A stretch of 35,291 bases of DNA from DATFYM01 sp035315065 (GCA_035315065.1 DATFYM010000214.1:1-35291), one strand, 5' to 3'; shown: positions 28,301 to 35,291, counted from the stretch's first letter. A program made the numbers and translations. The notes: generated from the letters alone by a model not told the origin.

Positions 28301-28453
28301 ACAGGCACGATGCTGATTGTGCCTACCAATAGTTCTGGACAGGCTGGCGTGACGCTGACGCTCCCCGGCGCGCCCGGAACGGTCACCGTCAGTGCGGAAG
28401 GTCCCTATGGCTTGGGACATCCCGTGGTGACCTTCACCGAGACGGCGCAATGA
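25322..28453 (+). CDS. GH44 glycoside hydrolase with three FN3 domains (lipoprotein)
   Basis: 1043 aa. The N-terminal hydrophobic stretch ends AAMLMNCGG, a probable though non-ideal lipobox, followed by eleven glycines. Residues ~45-311 are three FN3 domains of 89 aa each, almost identical. Residues ~316-835 form a GH44 catalytic domain: ISPYVYGGAYP, VVRWGGNATSTYNW, acid/base Glu in YDMDNEIDIWGG (Glu 509), DVFDIHAYP, nucleophile Glu in LSITEWSAAF (Glu 681). The C-terminal ~200 residues are two Ig-like domains (SDWDLSPDTTMVPAGGTVTL, GVGTALNLSVTL). GH44 enzymes cleave beta-1,4-glucan, xyloglucan or related hemicellulose chains by retaining hydrolysis; the exact substrate is not readable. It would act at the cell surface, feeding the TonB receptor. 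Confidence 0.93.
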   Translation: MNMNNVRRSVGVAVCVLLAALAAMLMNCGGGGGGGGGGGLTAPSAPTGLQATAGNAQVSLTWNASSGATSYNVKRSTTSGGPYTTIASPTATNSTDTGLTNGTTYYYVVSAVNSAGESANSAQVNSTPSAPPAAPTGLAASAGNAQVSLTWNASSGASSYNVKRSTTSGGPYTTIASPTATNYTDAGLTNGTTYYYVVSAVNSAGESANSPQVNATPSAPPAAPTGLAASAGNAQVSLTWNASSGATSYNVKRSTTSGGPYTTIASPTATNYTDTGLTNGTTYYYVVSAVNSAGESANSTEVSATPSAPATSVQVTIDALNNRHPISPYVYGGAYPASAANITDSGTTVVRWGGNATSTYNWNLGTYNADNDYYFEDFNYSEIGDSDSAQFIKDVLSAGSNPLMTMVMLSWVAQSAETPGNGHWSFSVAKYGAQCAVDPYNSDAGDGLKTDCETKLTANPSDAYVPLLDDPSQSCPAASCVYRSEWAAALAAAFNTVNTAPHFYDMDNEIDIWGGTHFDIHPNPSGYDELASVYLTEATNLKTWDPAAIRFGPVSCCWWFYWNGANSNDKGAHGGVDFLPWWLNEVYWQDQIAGARSLDVFDIHAYPDGPGTTGWTQAQLQALAVRIYRDFWDPTYVSESGTINQQYATYIEPNKIIPFRIPRMRAIVNMIYPQTPLSITEWSAAFAGESDFSTALGDADAYGILGRERVYLASRWGAPVSTNPNYQALKLFTNYDGAHHGFGAISVAATNSSDPDLFSGYAGVNSAGNTMTVLVLNKDPQNPVSVQFTLNHFNAATFVAYTLASTAPNAITALAPAPWSSSQTFAPYTATLLVISGSMPQAPASDWDLSPDTTMVPAGGTVTLNPTLTSGSSTVTLGTPQSDSGISLNVTGTSVAPGGKNGTIVVTAGSTPGFYHFTVPGTDGSGVMQNQSGWIVVGNPAATLTKQDDQQSGGVGTALNLSVTLAPGSSGGTATGAPIFFTTSAGTLTYNGTTGTMLIVPTNSSGQAGVTLTLPGAPGTVTVSAEGPYGLGHPVVTFTETAQ
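25454..26254 (+). repeat. Three 267-bp tandem repeats encoding FN3 domains
   Basis: GCGCCTAC(A/G)GG begins each unit at 25454, 25721 and 25988, exactly 267 bases (89 codons) apart. The DNA is near-identical, including synonymous positions, most of all between units 2 and 3. This implies recent duplication or ongoing homogenisation. Confidence 0.9.
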
Positions 28454-28687
28454 TCGGCTGCCCCCCAGCCTGTTAAGCGCTTCCGCAGGATTTTAGGTTG
28501 GGCTGTCAATGTAGTGGCGTGCGCCCAGCTTGCGGGCTGGTGGCTCTTTGTCTTTTTCACGGGCGACAGCCACCGTGTTGAAGCCCATTCTGGCGGCGAA
28601 CTGGACGCCGAGGTGTCCGAGTCCACCCGCCCCGGGGATCGCCACTAGATCGCCTCCCCGCTCCCCACTGTTGCGCAGGGCGTTTTC
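28450..28687 (-). pseudogene. Zinc-type alcohol dehydrogenase remnant
   Basis: The minus strand encodes NALRNSGERGGDLVAIPGAG, GLGHLGVQFAARMGFNTVAV, AREKDKEPPARKLGARHYID and SPT, then an in-frame TAA (near 28495), then NPAEALNRLGGSR in the same frame. This is the Rossmann NAD(P)-binding segment of a zinc-dependent MDR alcohol dehydrogenase (GxGGLGHLGVQFA motif). The catalytic zinc domain before it and the C-terminus after it are missing, and the fragment runs into the GH44 gene end. With the internal stop and both truncations it is a decayed remnant of about 75 codons. Confidence 0.8.
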
Positions 28688-28783
28688 TTCGCAAGGTAGG
28701 TGTAGCCGATACTACATCAGGAGACCAGGATACGGAACAGACGCGGACCACAAAGGCGGTGGCCCGCGCTGTCTCACGCGCAC

Positions 28784-28812
28784 TTGACAGGCTTGAAGCG
28801 CGCTGCTAATGT
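28784..28812 (+). promoter_or_regulatory. Sigma-70-like promoter of the 28843 TPR gene
   Basis: TTGACA (28784-28789), 17 bases, then TAATGT (28807-28812) preceded by an extended-10 TG (28804-28805). It lies 30 bp before the ATG at 28843. Confidence 0.55.
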
Positions 28813-28842
28813 TGAGTCGTCCGGGGCTCTTGGGAGACTCCC

Positions 28843-29967
28843 ATGCCACCCGCACCCCGTTCCAAAGAAGGCGTCCGAAGGGTCGCTGTCGGGAGAGTCG
28901 TTTTCTGCCTAGCCTTAAACCTCGCCGTACTTTCGGTTCGACAGATTTGGTGCCGGGCGGCCCTTAACTTTGCCGGGCAGTCCGGCAGCCCCAATCCGCC
29001 TCTAGCTTCATCACCTGCGGTAAAGAAGACCGTTGTCCTTGCCGGTCATGTCCAAAGCTCCGACGGCCATGACATACCTTCCGGCGTAATCGTGACCTTG
29101 GAAACCGTGGACCACATGCCGATGGTAACCAAACATGCCGATTCCGACGGGCAGTTCGAGTTTGAATCCGTGCCCGGCAACGCCGTTCTCCTGCAGGTCT
29201 CGGCGCAGGGATTTCAGACCTTTCAGCAACGCTTGGACGAGGTGACGTTCATCCAATATCGCACCTTCATCAATGTCGCCCTTGAACCGGTGGGTCAAAG
29301 CGAAAGCGAGGAGGCTGCCCCCGCCGTTTTAACTGACCAGAAGGCGCCAAAGAAAGCTCGCGACGAACTGGTTAAAGGGGTTCAGGCGCTTTTGAAAGAG
29401 AAGTATTCGGACGCTCGCACTCACTTTGAAAGAGCGATTGCCGTATATCCCTGTTATGCCCGGGCGCAAACCGAGTTGGCCATCGTGTTGATCCCATCGG
29501 GGGATTTCACCCGGGCTGAATCGGCCCTGCGCAAGTCAATCCAATGTGACTCGGGGTATCACCAGGCACTTTTGGTGCTAGGCCAGCTTCTGAATATGCA
29601 GAAGAGGTTCGGGGAGAGCGAGAAGACCCTCAGAGAGGCCATCCGCCTTGCCCCGAGCTCGTGGGAATTATATTACCAGCTCGGGATCGCAGACTTCGGT
29701 CTGGGTGAGTATGCCAAGGCAGCAGAAGAGTACAAAGAGGTCCTCAGTTTTAACCCTGCACCCCCTTCGTCGTACTATGCGAGAGCGGCGGACGTCTATC
29801 TGGCCCAGAAGACGTATGACAAAGCTTACGCGATGATGCAAGGTTACCTGCGGATCGACCCACAGGGGCGCTTCGCCGAGAAGATCCGAACCACAATTCA
29901 GGGAATGGAAGCTGAGGGAGTCCTAACCAAGTCCATGGAGAACGCCGCCCAAACCGAGAAGGAGTGA
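28843..29967 (+). CDS. TPR protein with carboxypeptidase-regulatory-like domain
   Basis: ATG at 28843 follows GGGAG at 28832-28836; 374 aa. A basic N-terminus and hydrophobic stretch (VVFCLALNLAVLSV) suggest export. Residues ~63-150 are a CarbopepD_reg-like Ig fold (VVLAGHVQSSDGHDIPSGVI, DSDGQFEFESVPGNAVLLQV, SAQGF). TPR units run from ~170 (VKGVQALLKEKYSDARTHFE, DFTRAESALRKSIQCDSGYH, RFGESEKTLREAIRLAPSSW, EYAKAAEEYKEVLSFNPAPP). The same two folds, in the same order, occur in the 7468 gene. It converges with the VWFA gene. Probably an envelope scaffold; no catalytic motif. Confidence 0.8.
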   Translation: MPPAPRSKEGVRRVAVGRVVFCLALNLAVLSVRQIWCRAALNFAGQSGSPNPPLASSPAVKKTVVLAGHVQSSDGHDIPSGVIVTLETVDHMPMVTKHADSDGQFEFESVPGNAVLLQVSAQGFQTFQQRLDEVTFIQYRTFINVALEPVGQSESEEAAPAVLTDQKAPKKARDELVKGVQALLKEKYSDARTHFERAIAVYPCYARAQTELAIVLIPSGDFTRAESALRKSIQCDSGYHQALLVLGQLLNMQKRFGESEKTLREAIRLAPSSWELYYQLGIADFGLGEYAKAAEEYKEVLSFNPAPPSSYYARAADVYLAQKTYDKAYAMMQGYLRIDPQGRFAEKIRTTIQGMEAEGVLTKSMENAAQTEKE

Positions 29968-30103
29968 GCCGACACCCACTAGCGCGGCAGGCCGAGCTTT
30001 CCGTTATCTCCAATCTGGCGCGGACCCTCTCTGCTCCGGTTGCCGCAGCCCGGCACGGAAAAGACGCGGACCCGTCAAACGACGGATGGTCAGCGCTACT
30101 TGC

Positions 30104-31897
30104 TTACGCGCCGCCCACCGGGATTCGCACTGAACCGAGAACGCCAGAGCCCGGATCGCGCACCACCAGCTCCAGCGACGTCGCTCCCTGGACCAAGTCC
30201 ACCCATTTCTCCATCCGCAACCCTTCGCCCGCAAGGCGTTGTGCTCCGCCGGCCGCGACGCGCATTTTCATATCATATCGGGCAGCATCCAGGACCTTGC
30301 CGTCAGCTCCAGTCTGAGCTAGAACCAATGCCAGTTGCACGCTCCCGCCGCCGCTCCCACCCGGAAGCGCGATGTCGTGCGCGTCCACGTTGATGCCGAG
30401 GAGGGCGCGGTCCTTATGATAGGGGACGACCTTGTCGGTCCCCATCACCCGGCGGGTGTCGGTCTTATGAGTGACTTTTTCCAGCGTGACCCTCAGCCCC
30501 AGACCCGGCGAGTCCAGTGGGCTGTAAAGGGCTTGATCGAACTGAGTGTCGATCTGGTTCTGGTCTCCGGTTTTCTTAGGCTCCTTTGTCGCAAAATACC
30601 CTTGGCGGTATCGCAAGTGGACGCCGGGCCGCGACACCTTTACCTTGAGGGCATGGTATTGCCCGTTCCAGCGAACGTCATGCGCGTAAAAACCGAGCTC
30701 ATAGCTGGCCAGGGAATCATCCGCGGCGGCGCGCATGGCGCGAGCGAGGTCGTTCGTGTTGACGAACGCCTGGCCGCCGGTTGCGCTCGCCAGTTCCTTC
30801 ATCGTGCCCTGCGTTGAATACAGATCATTCCAGTCACTCGTACCGGGCGCCGCCGCCACCAGCCCGCGCGGATCGACGGGATAAATGGCCAGGTTGGCCT
30901 TGTTCAGAGCTGAGTTTAGCGTTTTGTACGCCCGTTCGAAATCCGCCGCAAAGTGGATTTGGTCCCGCGTGTCGCCGGGCTGGCGAGTCCCCACAAAGCC
31001 AACTGAAACCGGAAAGCTGCTGGAAACCCAGATCAGGTTCTTTCGCCCGGGAAACTGCCCCAGATAGTTCGCAATGGCACTCAGCGCCTCCAGGGTGCGC
31101 TGCACGCGGTCGGTGCCGAAGAAGGCGCTCTGATGCCCCTGGAATTGGTTCATTATCGCCTCCATCTGAGCCATGGCGGCGGCCTCGCCCGCAAATCCCG
31201 CCGCTGGGCCCGCCGCTGCGCCGGAGGCGGCGCTGGCGCCCGAAGAAGGTATGCTCGGGTTGACACTCACCGTGGTCGCCGGGTCGACGGATGAGGGAAC
31301 GGGGGAGCCCATCACGTTGACCGACGCTTGGTCCGCCTCGTCCCAATTGGACTGAGGCGGCGCCGAACCCCCGACTTCCCTCGGGTTGCGAATCGGCGCA
31401 TGTCTCAAAGCTGCCAGCAAAAGCTGCGGGTCGCTGGTGAAATTTTGCAGCACATAGAGGTGCTCGCCCAGCAACATGATGCCGACGCGGTCCTCGGGCC
31501 TGAGCTCTTCCAGAAACCGGACCACTTGGGTGCGCGCCCAAGATTGGTCTTGAAAGCTGGTGTTCAGGCCGTCGAGGAGAACCACCGTGATGATGGGCGG
31601 CGCGCCGCGGTTGGAAAAAGTGTTCGGCGGGAGCGTCGCCGCAGGTGCGCGCTGGAGTGAAGCCGCCGAGAAGAGATCAATGGGAACTGGTTTGCCGTCG
31701 TCGTAGAGACTGAAGTCCTCGCGTGAGAGGCCTGTCACTGCCCGCCCGCTCGAATCCTGAGCGACGACACTGATCTGGACCAAACGCGTCTCCACCCGCA
31801 GTACCGGTTCGCCCTGGCCGGCCTTCTCCTGGGCGAAGTTTGCCGACGCGGCAAGCATCGCGAGGAAACTCAACAGCAGGACCGCACGCCATTTCAT
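30104..31897 (-). CDS. VWFA-related acidobacterial protein (TIGR03436-type)
   Basis: 597 aa with signal peptide MKWRAVLLLSFLAMLAASAN(FAQ). The motifs LVQISVVAQDSSGRAVTGLS and REDFSLYDDGKPVPIDLFSA are diagnostic of the acidobacterial VWFA-related family. The von Willebrand A-like core follows (TVVLLDGLNTSFQDQSWART; FLEELRPEDRVGIMLLGEHL). The MIDAS site reads DGLNT instead of DxSxS, usual for this family. A ~60-residue Ala/Gly/Ser-rich insert (~205-245) interrupts the fold. ELGFYAHDVRWNGQYHALKV lies in the second half, in the region RPGVHLRYRQGYFA. The role is unknown; secreted and probably protein- or ligand-binding. It shares the tandem operator with the TonB receptor. Three to four bases before the ATG is GGAGAG. 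Confidence 0.9.
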   Translation of the reverse strand: MKWRAVLLLSFLAMLAASANFAQEKAGQGEPVLRVETRLVQISVVAQDSSGRAVTGLSREDFSLYDDGKPVPIDLFSAASLQRAPAATLPPNTFSNRGAPPIITVVLLDGLNTSFQDQSWARTQVVRFLEELRPEDRVGIMLLGEHLYVLQNFTSDPQLLLAALRHAPIRNPREVGGSAPPQSNWDEADQASVNVMGSPVPSSVDPATTVSVNPSIPSSGASAASGAAAGPAAGFAGEAAAMAQMEAIMNQFQGHQSAFFGTDRVQRTLEALSAIANYLGQFPGRKNLIWVSSSFPVSVGFVGTRQPGDTRDQIHFAADFERAYKTLNSALNKANLAIYPVDPRGLVAAAPGTSDWNDLYSTQGTMKELASATGGQAFVNTNDLARAMRAAADDSLASYELGFYAHDVRWNGQYHALKVKVSRPGVHLRYRQGYFATKEPKKTGDQNQIDTQFDQALYSPLDSPGLGLRVTLEKVTHKTDTRRVMGTDKVVPYHKDRALLGINVDAHDIALPGGSGGGSVQLALVLAQTGADGKVLDAARYDMKMRVAAGGAQRLAGEGLRMEKWVDLVQGATSLELVVRDPGSGVLGSVRIPVGGA

Positions 31898-32048
31898 AGT
31901 CTCTCCGCCTTTTCCTCATCCGACCCAAGAACTCAGACCGCTTTTCTGTAACCTTAATTATTATATCCCGAACTGCTCCCGTGTCTCCTTCTCCTTGAAG
32001 CTCTTGAAGCTCTCAAGCCGGGGAGGACTGAGGCGCGGTTCGTGATTA

Positions 32049-32144
32049 ATTAATCAGGGCAGAGAATAACTGTCAATGGCCACCTTGCGTAATACACTGG
32101 TCATTTTGCGTCATGGCCTGACCTCGCTCTCCGCCTTGCAAACC
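32049..32144 (-). promoter_or_regulatory. AraC-type tandem operator and promoter, copy B
   Basis: On the minus strand, TTGACA (32076-32071), a 16-base spacer and ATTAAT (32054-32049) form a promoter facing the VWFA gene. Directly upstream of its -35 lie CACCTTGCGTAA (32081-32092) and CATTTTGCGTCA (32102-32113), direct repeats 21 bp apart, then GCAAACC at 32138-32144. It has the same arrangement as 24311-24385. Confidence 0.65.
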
Positions 32145-32227
32145 GCGGCTGAGAGTCGCGTCAGTCTGAACGCTTTCGGAACCAGATTGTTCGGTCTATT
32201 AGTCCGGTTCCAAAAGACTTAATTACG

Positions 32228-32451
32228 CTAGCCCGGATTTCTCACCACGGGTTTGGAAGGGCGGGCTTCAGCCGCGCCGTTACAGCGCCATTCTGATCAT
32301 CCCCGAGTCCCGCGACCTCCGCAGATTGCGGCTGCAATCTGTGCAGGTCGCGGGACGAATAAGGCGTGGGAACCGCGATTTTGGCGGGGCTGAAGCCCCG
32401 CCCTTCCGGCAATCCCAGAACGCCCCATCCGTGGTGAGAAATGCGGGCTAG
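32228..32451. repeat. CTAG-bounded inverted-repeat element (REP/MITE-like), copy 2
   Basis: The arms CTAGCCCGGATTTCTCACC (32228 on) and the near-perfect reverse complement ending GGGCTAG at 32451 enclose GGAAGGGCGGGCTTCAGCC and GGCGGGGCTGAAGCCCCGCC cores. A central hairpin has stems GTCCCGCGACCT/AGGTCGCGGGAC (32307-32356) and GCAGATTG/CAATCTG. The GC core and CTAG ends match the element at 4234-4403, but the outer arms differ in sequence. No ORF. Confidence 0.75.
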
Positions 32452-32488
32452 CTGGTTTTATTTGTTCTCCGTAACGTTCGACTTTTTC

Positions 32489-32517
32489 TTGACAAGCCCC
32501 TTCTCGGGTGCTAGAAA
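32489..32517 (+). promoter_or_regulatory. Sigma-70-like promoter of the XylR-type gene
   Basis: TTGACA (32489-32494), 17 bases, TAGAAA (32512-32517). A transcript from here would have a ~170-base leader before the GTG at 32694, which argues against any start upstream of 32524. Confidence 0.6.
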
Positions 32518-32693
32518 CGTGCTCGGGCCAAGTCTTGATGTCAGTCTTAATCACTTCGGTCTGCCGAAGGGCCTTGGGTCAGTTCAGAAAGGCGAGAAAT
32601 GGCGGAGATGGGAGTAATCGCCATCGCCACGTACCTCTCAGTGCCATGGGCCCGGGAGGGCCCGCGAGCTTCGGATGGATGGAGGTGGGTAAC

Positions 32694-33938
32694 GTGAAGA
32701 TGCGACCACCAATTCCGCAGGTGGCCTTGCTGCTTGAAACCTCGACCGAGTACGGTCGGGGTCTATTGCGCGGAATCCTGCGGTACTCGCGGCTGCACGG
32801 CCCTTGGTCCTTGCATGTGGCGCCTGGCCACCTTGATCAAGTCCTGCCCAAAGCCAAGTCGTGGAGGGGAACCGGCATCATTGGTCGCATCCGCGCGCCG
32901 GAAATGGAGAAACTGATCCGCTCAACGCGACTTCCCTTCGTGGCTTCGAGCCTGAGTGAGTCCAGTTTGCCGCGGGCGGGGAACCGGTTCGGGGAAATTC
33001 GCACCAACTCGGAAGCCATCGCCGAGATGGGCGCTCGTCACCTCCTCGAGGGCGGAATGCGCCACTTGGCCTTCTGCGGATTCACGAATTGTCACTGGTC
33101 GATGACCCGTGAGAAGGTATTTGTTCGGTTGGCCGGGGATGGAGGCTACCCCTGTGAGACGCACCGCATCACCCTGGCCAACTGGATGCAACGGCCCCAT
33201 TGGATCGAGAGATGGCGACACGAGCAACCCATCATGGTCAGATGGCTCAAGTCTCTGAAGAAGCCGGTGGGGCTGATGGCGTGCAATGACATTTGCGGGC
33301 GGGAGGTTCTACAGGCCTGTGCGGCCGCGCGCCTGCGGGTTCCCGATGAAGTGGCGGTGGTCGGGGTTGATAACGATGAGATGATGTGTGAGCTCTCGAG
33401 CCCCCCGCTTTCGAGCGTTGCGCTCGATCTCGAAAAGGCCGGATACGAAGCGGCTCGCGTGCTCGATGAGTTAATGAGCGGGCGGTGGAGGGGGGGACGG
33501 GTGGTACAGGTAGAGCCAACCCATGTGGTGACCCGCCGGTCGAGTGATGTGGTCGCCGACGAGGACCCGGCGGTGGGGCGAGCGCTGCGGTTCATCCGCG
33601 ACCATGCAAGGCACGCGCTAAGCGTCGACGATGTCAGCGACGAACTCCGTATCTCGCGTCGCACTCTGGAGCGACACTTCCTTCACGTCGTCGGGAGAAC
33701 CGTTCTTTCCGAAATCACGCGTTGCCATTTACAGCGCGCCAAGCAATTACTGCTGGAGACTGACCTGCCCTGCTACAAGGTGGCCACTGAGGCAGGATTC
33801 GGCAGCCTGAAGGCGTTCAATCGCGCTTTCGTCGGTAGAGAGGCGACGACGCCCCGAGACTTCCGGCTGCGATCGCGAATCGTCGTCGTACGACCGGGTG
33901 GCGGATCACTTCCGTCGTCAAACGCCCTGGCGTCTTGA
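32694..33938 (+). CDS. XylR-family regulator: LacI-type sensor plus AraC HTH
   Basis: GTG at 32694 with GGAGGTGG at 32681-32688; the frame is open to 32508 but that part lies over the promoter. About 414 aa. Residues ~5-275 form a periplasmic-binding-protein-like sensor (PQVALLLETSTEYGRGLLRG, GPWSLHV, VGLMACNDICGREVLQACAA, RVPDEVAVVGVDNDEMMCEL, SSPPLSSVALD). From ~293 comes an AraC-type double HTH (ALSVDDVSDELRISRRTLER, HF, CYKVATEAGFGSLKAFNRAF, TTPRDFR). This order is the XylR type, which senses xylose or another sugar. Paired with GH44/GH51, xylose or arabinose is likely. The tandem repeats at 32081-32113 and 24321-24354 fit an AraC-HTH operator, so this gene is the prime candidate to bind them (inference). 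Confidence 0.9.
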   Translation: MKMRPPIPQVALLLETSTEYGRGLLRGILRYSRLHGPWSLHVAPGHLDQVLPKAKSWRGTGIIGRIRAPEMEKLIRSTRLPFVASSLSESSLPRAGNRFGEIRTNSEAIAEMGARHLLEGGMRHLAFCGFTNCHWSMTREKVFVRLAGDGGYPCETHRITLANWMQRPHWIERWRHEQPIMVRWLKSLKKPVGLMACNDICGREVLQACAAARLRVPDEVAVVGVDNDEMMCELSSPPLSSVALDLEKAGYEAARVLDELMSGRWRGGRVVQVEPTHVVTRRSSDVVADEDPAVGRALRFIRDHARHALSVDDVSDELRISRRTLERHFLHVVGRTVLSEITRCHLQRAKQLLLETDLPCYKVATEAGFGSLKAFNRAFVGREATTPRDFRLRSRIVVVRPGGGSLPSSNALAS

Positions 33939-34283
33939 ATTGACCGATTGCGTGGGTTCGAAACTCGAAAATGGAAAGTCGAAACGCGTGAAGAGATCTC
34001 AGCCTACTGCAAGAAGAACAAGCAGGTGTGGCCCAATCGACTGCGTGATCCGCCCTCCTTACCCTCGTGCTCGGTCCAGATGGCCACGCCCATCGAATCG
34101 AGTTCCCTGGAATCGCAATCGAAACCATGAAGAAAGGCCTTGAGCTGTTTCCAGAAGACTCCTTCATGCGGTCGCTCAAGGAGCGGACTGGAAACGCGCA
34201 GGGGCAAGGCGACAGCAGTTCCAAAAACCCAAGCTGACCTTGCGCCACCGCTCGACGCCGGTGCCATGGGGGCAGGTGCCACA
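33939..34283. other. Spacer between regulator and DJ-1/PfpI gene
   Basis: No convincing ORF or hairpin. The short frames here lack ribosome-binding sites and read through into the DJ-1 gene in-frame without protein-like character. Confidence 0.5.
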
Positions 34284-34859
34284 ATGAGTGTTCGGAAAGT
34301 TTTGATCGTGACCGGGGATGGCGGGGAATCCTACGAGGCGCTCTACGCGCAGCATCGCTTTCGCGAGGCCGGGTATGAGCCGGTGATTGCGGGCCCATCT
34401 CGGCGGCGGCTTCATCTCGTGATACACGACTTCGAGCCCGGTTGGGACACCTATGTCGAACGCCAGGGATACGGTCTCGACGCCGATATTTCCTTCCACG
34501 ACGTGAAAATCGGGGAATATGGCGCCATCCTGGTTTTGGGTGGGCGTGCACCGGAGTATCTTCGCAACAACCCTCTTCTTCTGAAAATCGTCCGAGAGTT
34601 TGCACAAGCAGGCAAATGGGTGTTTTCAATCTGCCACGGCATTCAGATCCTGACCGCAGCGGGTCTGGTCTCTGGCCGACGCGTGACGTGCTACGAGCAC
34701 GTGCGCTTGGACGTTGAGCGCTGCGGTGGAACCTTTAAGGCTGAACAGGCGGTTCGCGATGGCCGGATGGTTACAGCCCAGACCTGGCAATCCCATCCGG
34801 AGTTCTATCGCGAGGTGTTTGCGTGCCTGGCAGAGGACTCCAGCGCCGCATCATCTTGA
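34284..34859 (+). CDS. DJ-1/PfpI family protein
   Basis: ATG at 34284 with AGGTG five bases upstream; 191 aa. In-frame sequence before it (from 34140) looks non-coding. The fold starts KVLIVTGDGGESYEALYAQH, then a loop with HDFEPGWDTYVERQGYGLDA, then YGAILVLGGRAPEYLRNNP. The nucleophile elbow is SICHG with the conserved Cys at about residue 119, and a second-half motif reads AGLVSGRRVTCYEH. The superfamily covers cysteine peptidases, deglycases, hydratases and chaperone-like members; the specific activity cannot be told. It lies between the XylR-type gene and GH51 and could detoxify sugar-derived carbonyls (inference). Confidence 0.88.
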   Translation: MSVRKVLIVTGDGGESYEALYAQHRFREAGYEPVIAGPSRRRLHLVIHDFEPGWDTYVERQGYGLDADISFHDVKIGEYGAILVLGGRAPEYLRNNPLLLKIVREFAQAGKWVFSICHGIQILTAAGLVSGRRVTCYEHVRLDVERCGGTFKAEQAVRDGRMVTAQTWQSHPEFYREVFACLAEDSSAASS

Positions 34860-34919
34860 GGCGGACCGGCCTGACCTCACCGAATCTGACAAGCGCTAGA
34901 AAGAAGCCCGCTTCGCGCC

Positions 34920-34948
34920 TTGACTTTGTCAACCTTCCGCGTTTAAAT
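34920..34948 (+). promoter_or_regulatory. Candidate promoter of the GH51-like gene
   Basis: TTGACT (34920-34925), 17 bases, TTAAAT (34943-34948), 70 bp before the ATG at 35019. TTGACTTTGTCAA around the -35 is itself a palindrome and could be an operator. Confidence 0.45.
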
Positions 34949-35018
34949 TGGGCCGCCCTGCAACGCCACTATGCTTGCGACTTGAACTACGGCGGGCGTC
35001 GGGGGAGGTGAGAATCAT

Positions 35019-35291
35019 ATGCGAATGCAACGCTTCGCGAAGCTCTGCCTGATGGCGGTCCTCGCGGTTCCGAGCCTGGCAAATGCGCAGGCGGCAACCT
35101 CGCCTTCTGCCGGAACGATTGTTGCTACGATCGACACAAACAAAGTCGGTGAGCCAATCAGCAAATACGAATATGGCATGTTCATCGAGCACATTGGCTC
35201 CCTCATCTACCGAAGCCTCTGGTCTGAAATGCTCGATGACCGGAAATTCTACTTCCCGATCTCGTCCCAAGAGCCCGAATCCGCGGGCCGG
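35019..35291 (+). CDS. Alpha-L-arabinofuranosidase-like (GH51) N-terminus, cut by window end
   Basis: ATG at 35019 with GGGGGAGGTGA just upstream (35001-35011). The frame runs open to the last base; 91 codons are visible. A Sec signal peptide (MRMQRFAKLCLMAVLAVPSL, cleaved near ANA-QA) is followed by IVATIDTNKVGEPISKYEYG, then MFIEHIGSLIYRSLWSEMLD, then DRKFYFPI. This is the typical entry strand of GH51 alpha-L-arabinofuranosidases, where the G(M/N)FIEH motif starts the catalytic barrel. Catalytic Glu residues lie beyond the window. Its role would be removal of arabinose side chains from xylan or arabinan, fitting the XylR regulator and GH44. Confidence 0.85.
   Translation, partial: MRMQRFAKLCLMAVLAVPSLANAQAATSPSAGTIVATIDTNKVGEPISKYEYGMFIEHIGSLIYRSLWSEMLDDRKFYFPISSQEPESAGR

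Noticed and set aside
32178..32211. GGAACC ... GGTTCC inverted repeat upstream of the XylR-type gene
   Set aside because: Only six paired bases with a 22-base gap, and no second copy; too weak to call an operator.

Overview
The window is GC-rich DNA that reads as a soil Acidobacteriota chromosome (Solibacter/Bryobacter-like or Terriglobia-like). I infer this from family content: an Oar-type TonB-dependent receptor with an N-terminal carboxypeptidase-regulatory-like domain, a VWFA-related protein of the acidobacterial TIGR03436 type, a CRTAC1/ASPIC-UnbV FG-GAP protein beside a multihaem cytochrome c, many secreted TPR proteins, and a gene with the KSKGPTTPEGKA motif. No rRNA, tRNA or CRISPR array was seen.

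Layout. (1) 1-4.7 kb is accessory sequence. It holds an IS21-like end next to a 5'-truncated gene, a TIR-like gene broken by one extra base exactly in its PNVLIELGYA motif, a KSKGPTTPEGKA gene followed by AACGAACC tandem repeats, and a CTAG-bounded inverted-repeat (REP/MITE-like) element. (2) 4.7-12.1 kb holds two paralogous secreted proteins (single CxxCH haem site, PD40/TolB-like propeller, C-terminal TPRs) flanking a third secreted TPR protein. Each paralog has a TGTGA-N6-TCACn palindrome (CRP/FNR-superfamily type) upstream. (3) 19.8-12.2 kb, minus strand, is a compact five-gene cluster: three secreted TPR proteins, a Tat-exported seven-repeat FG-GAP protein and a seven-haem cytochrome c. 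Together (2) and (3) look like one envelope redox/scaffold island of unknown function. (4) 20.2-35.3 kb is a plant-polysaccharide locus: TonB receptor, a secreted unknown, a GH44 glycanase with three near-identical FN3 domains, a TPR protein, a VWFA protein, a XylR-type regulator (LacI-like sensor plus AraC HTH), a DJ-1/PfpI protein and the start of a GH51-like arabinofuranosidase cut by the window end.

The most striking regulatory signal is a shared block upstream of the TonB receptor gene (24311-24385) and of the VWFA gene (32071-32144). In both, two TTGCG-containing direct repeats lie 21-22 bp apart, right next to a TTGAC(A/G) -35 box reading into the minus-strand gene. This is the geometry expected for an AraC-family activator, and a XylR-type gene starts about 600 bp away. 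I propose a xylose/hemicellulose-responsive regulon.

The regions work together in a loose sense. The right half would degrade and import hemicellulose. The middle encodes exported haem proteins and TPR scaffolds, possibly under catabolite or redox control. The left end is mobile-element and defence debris.
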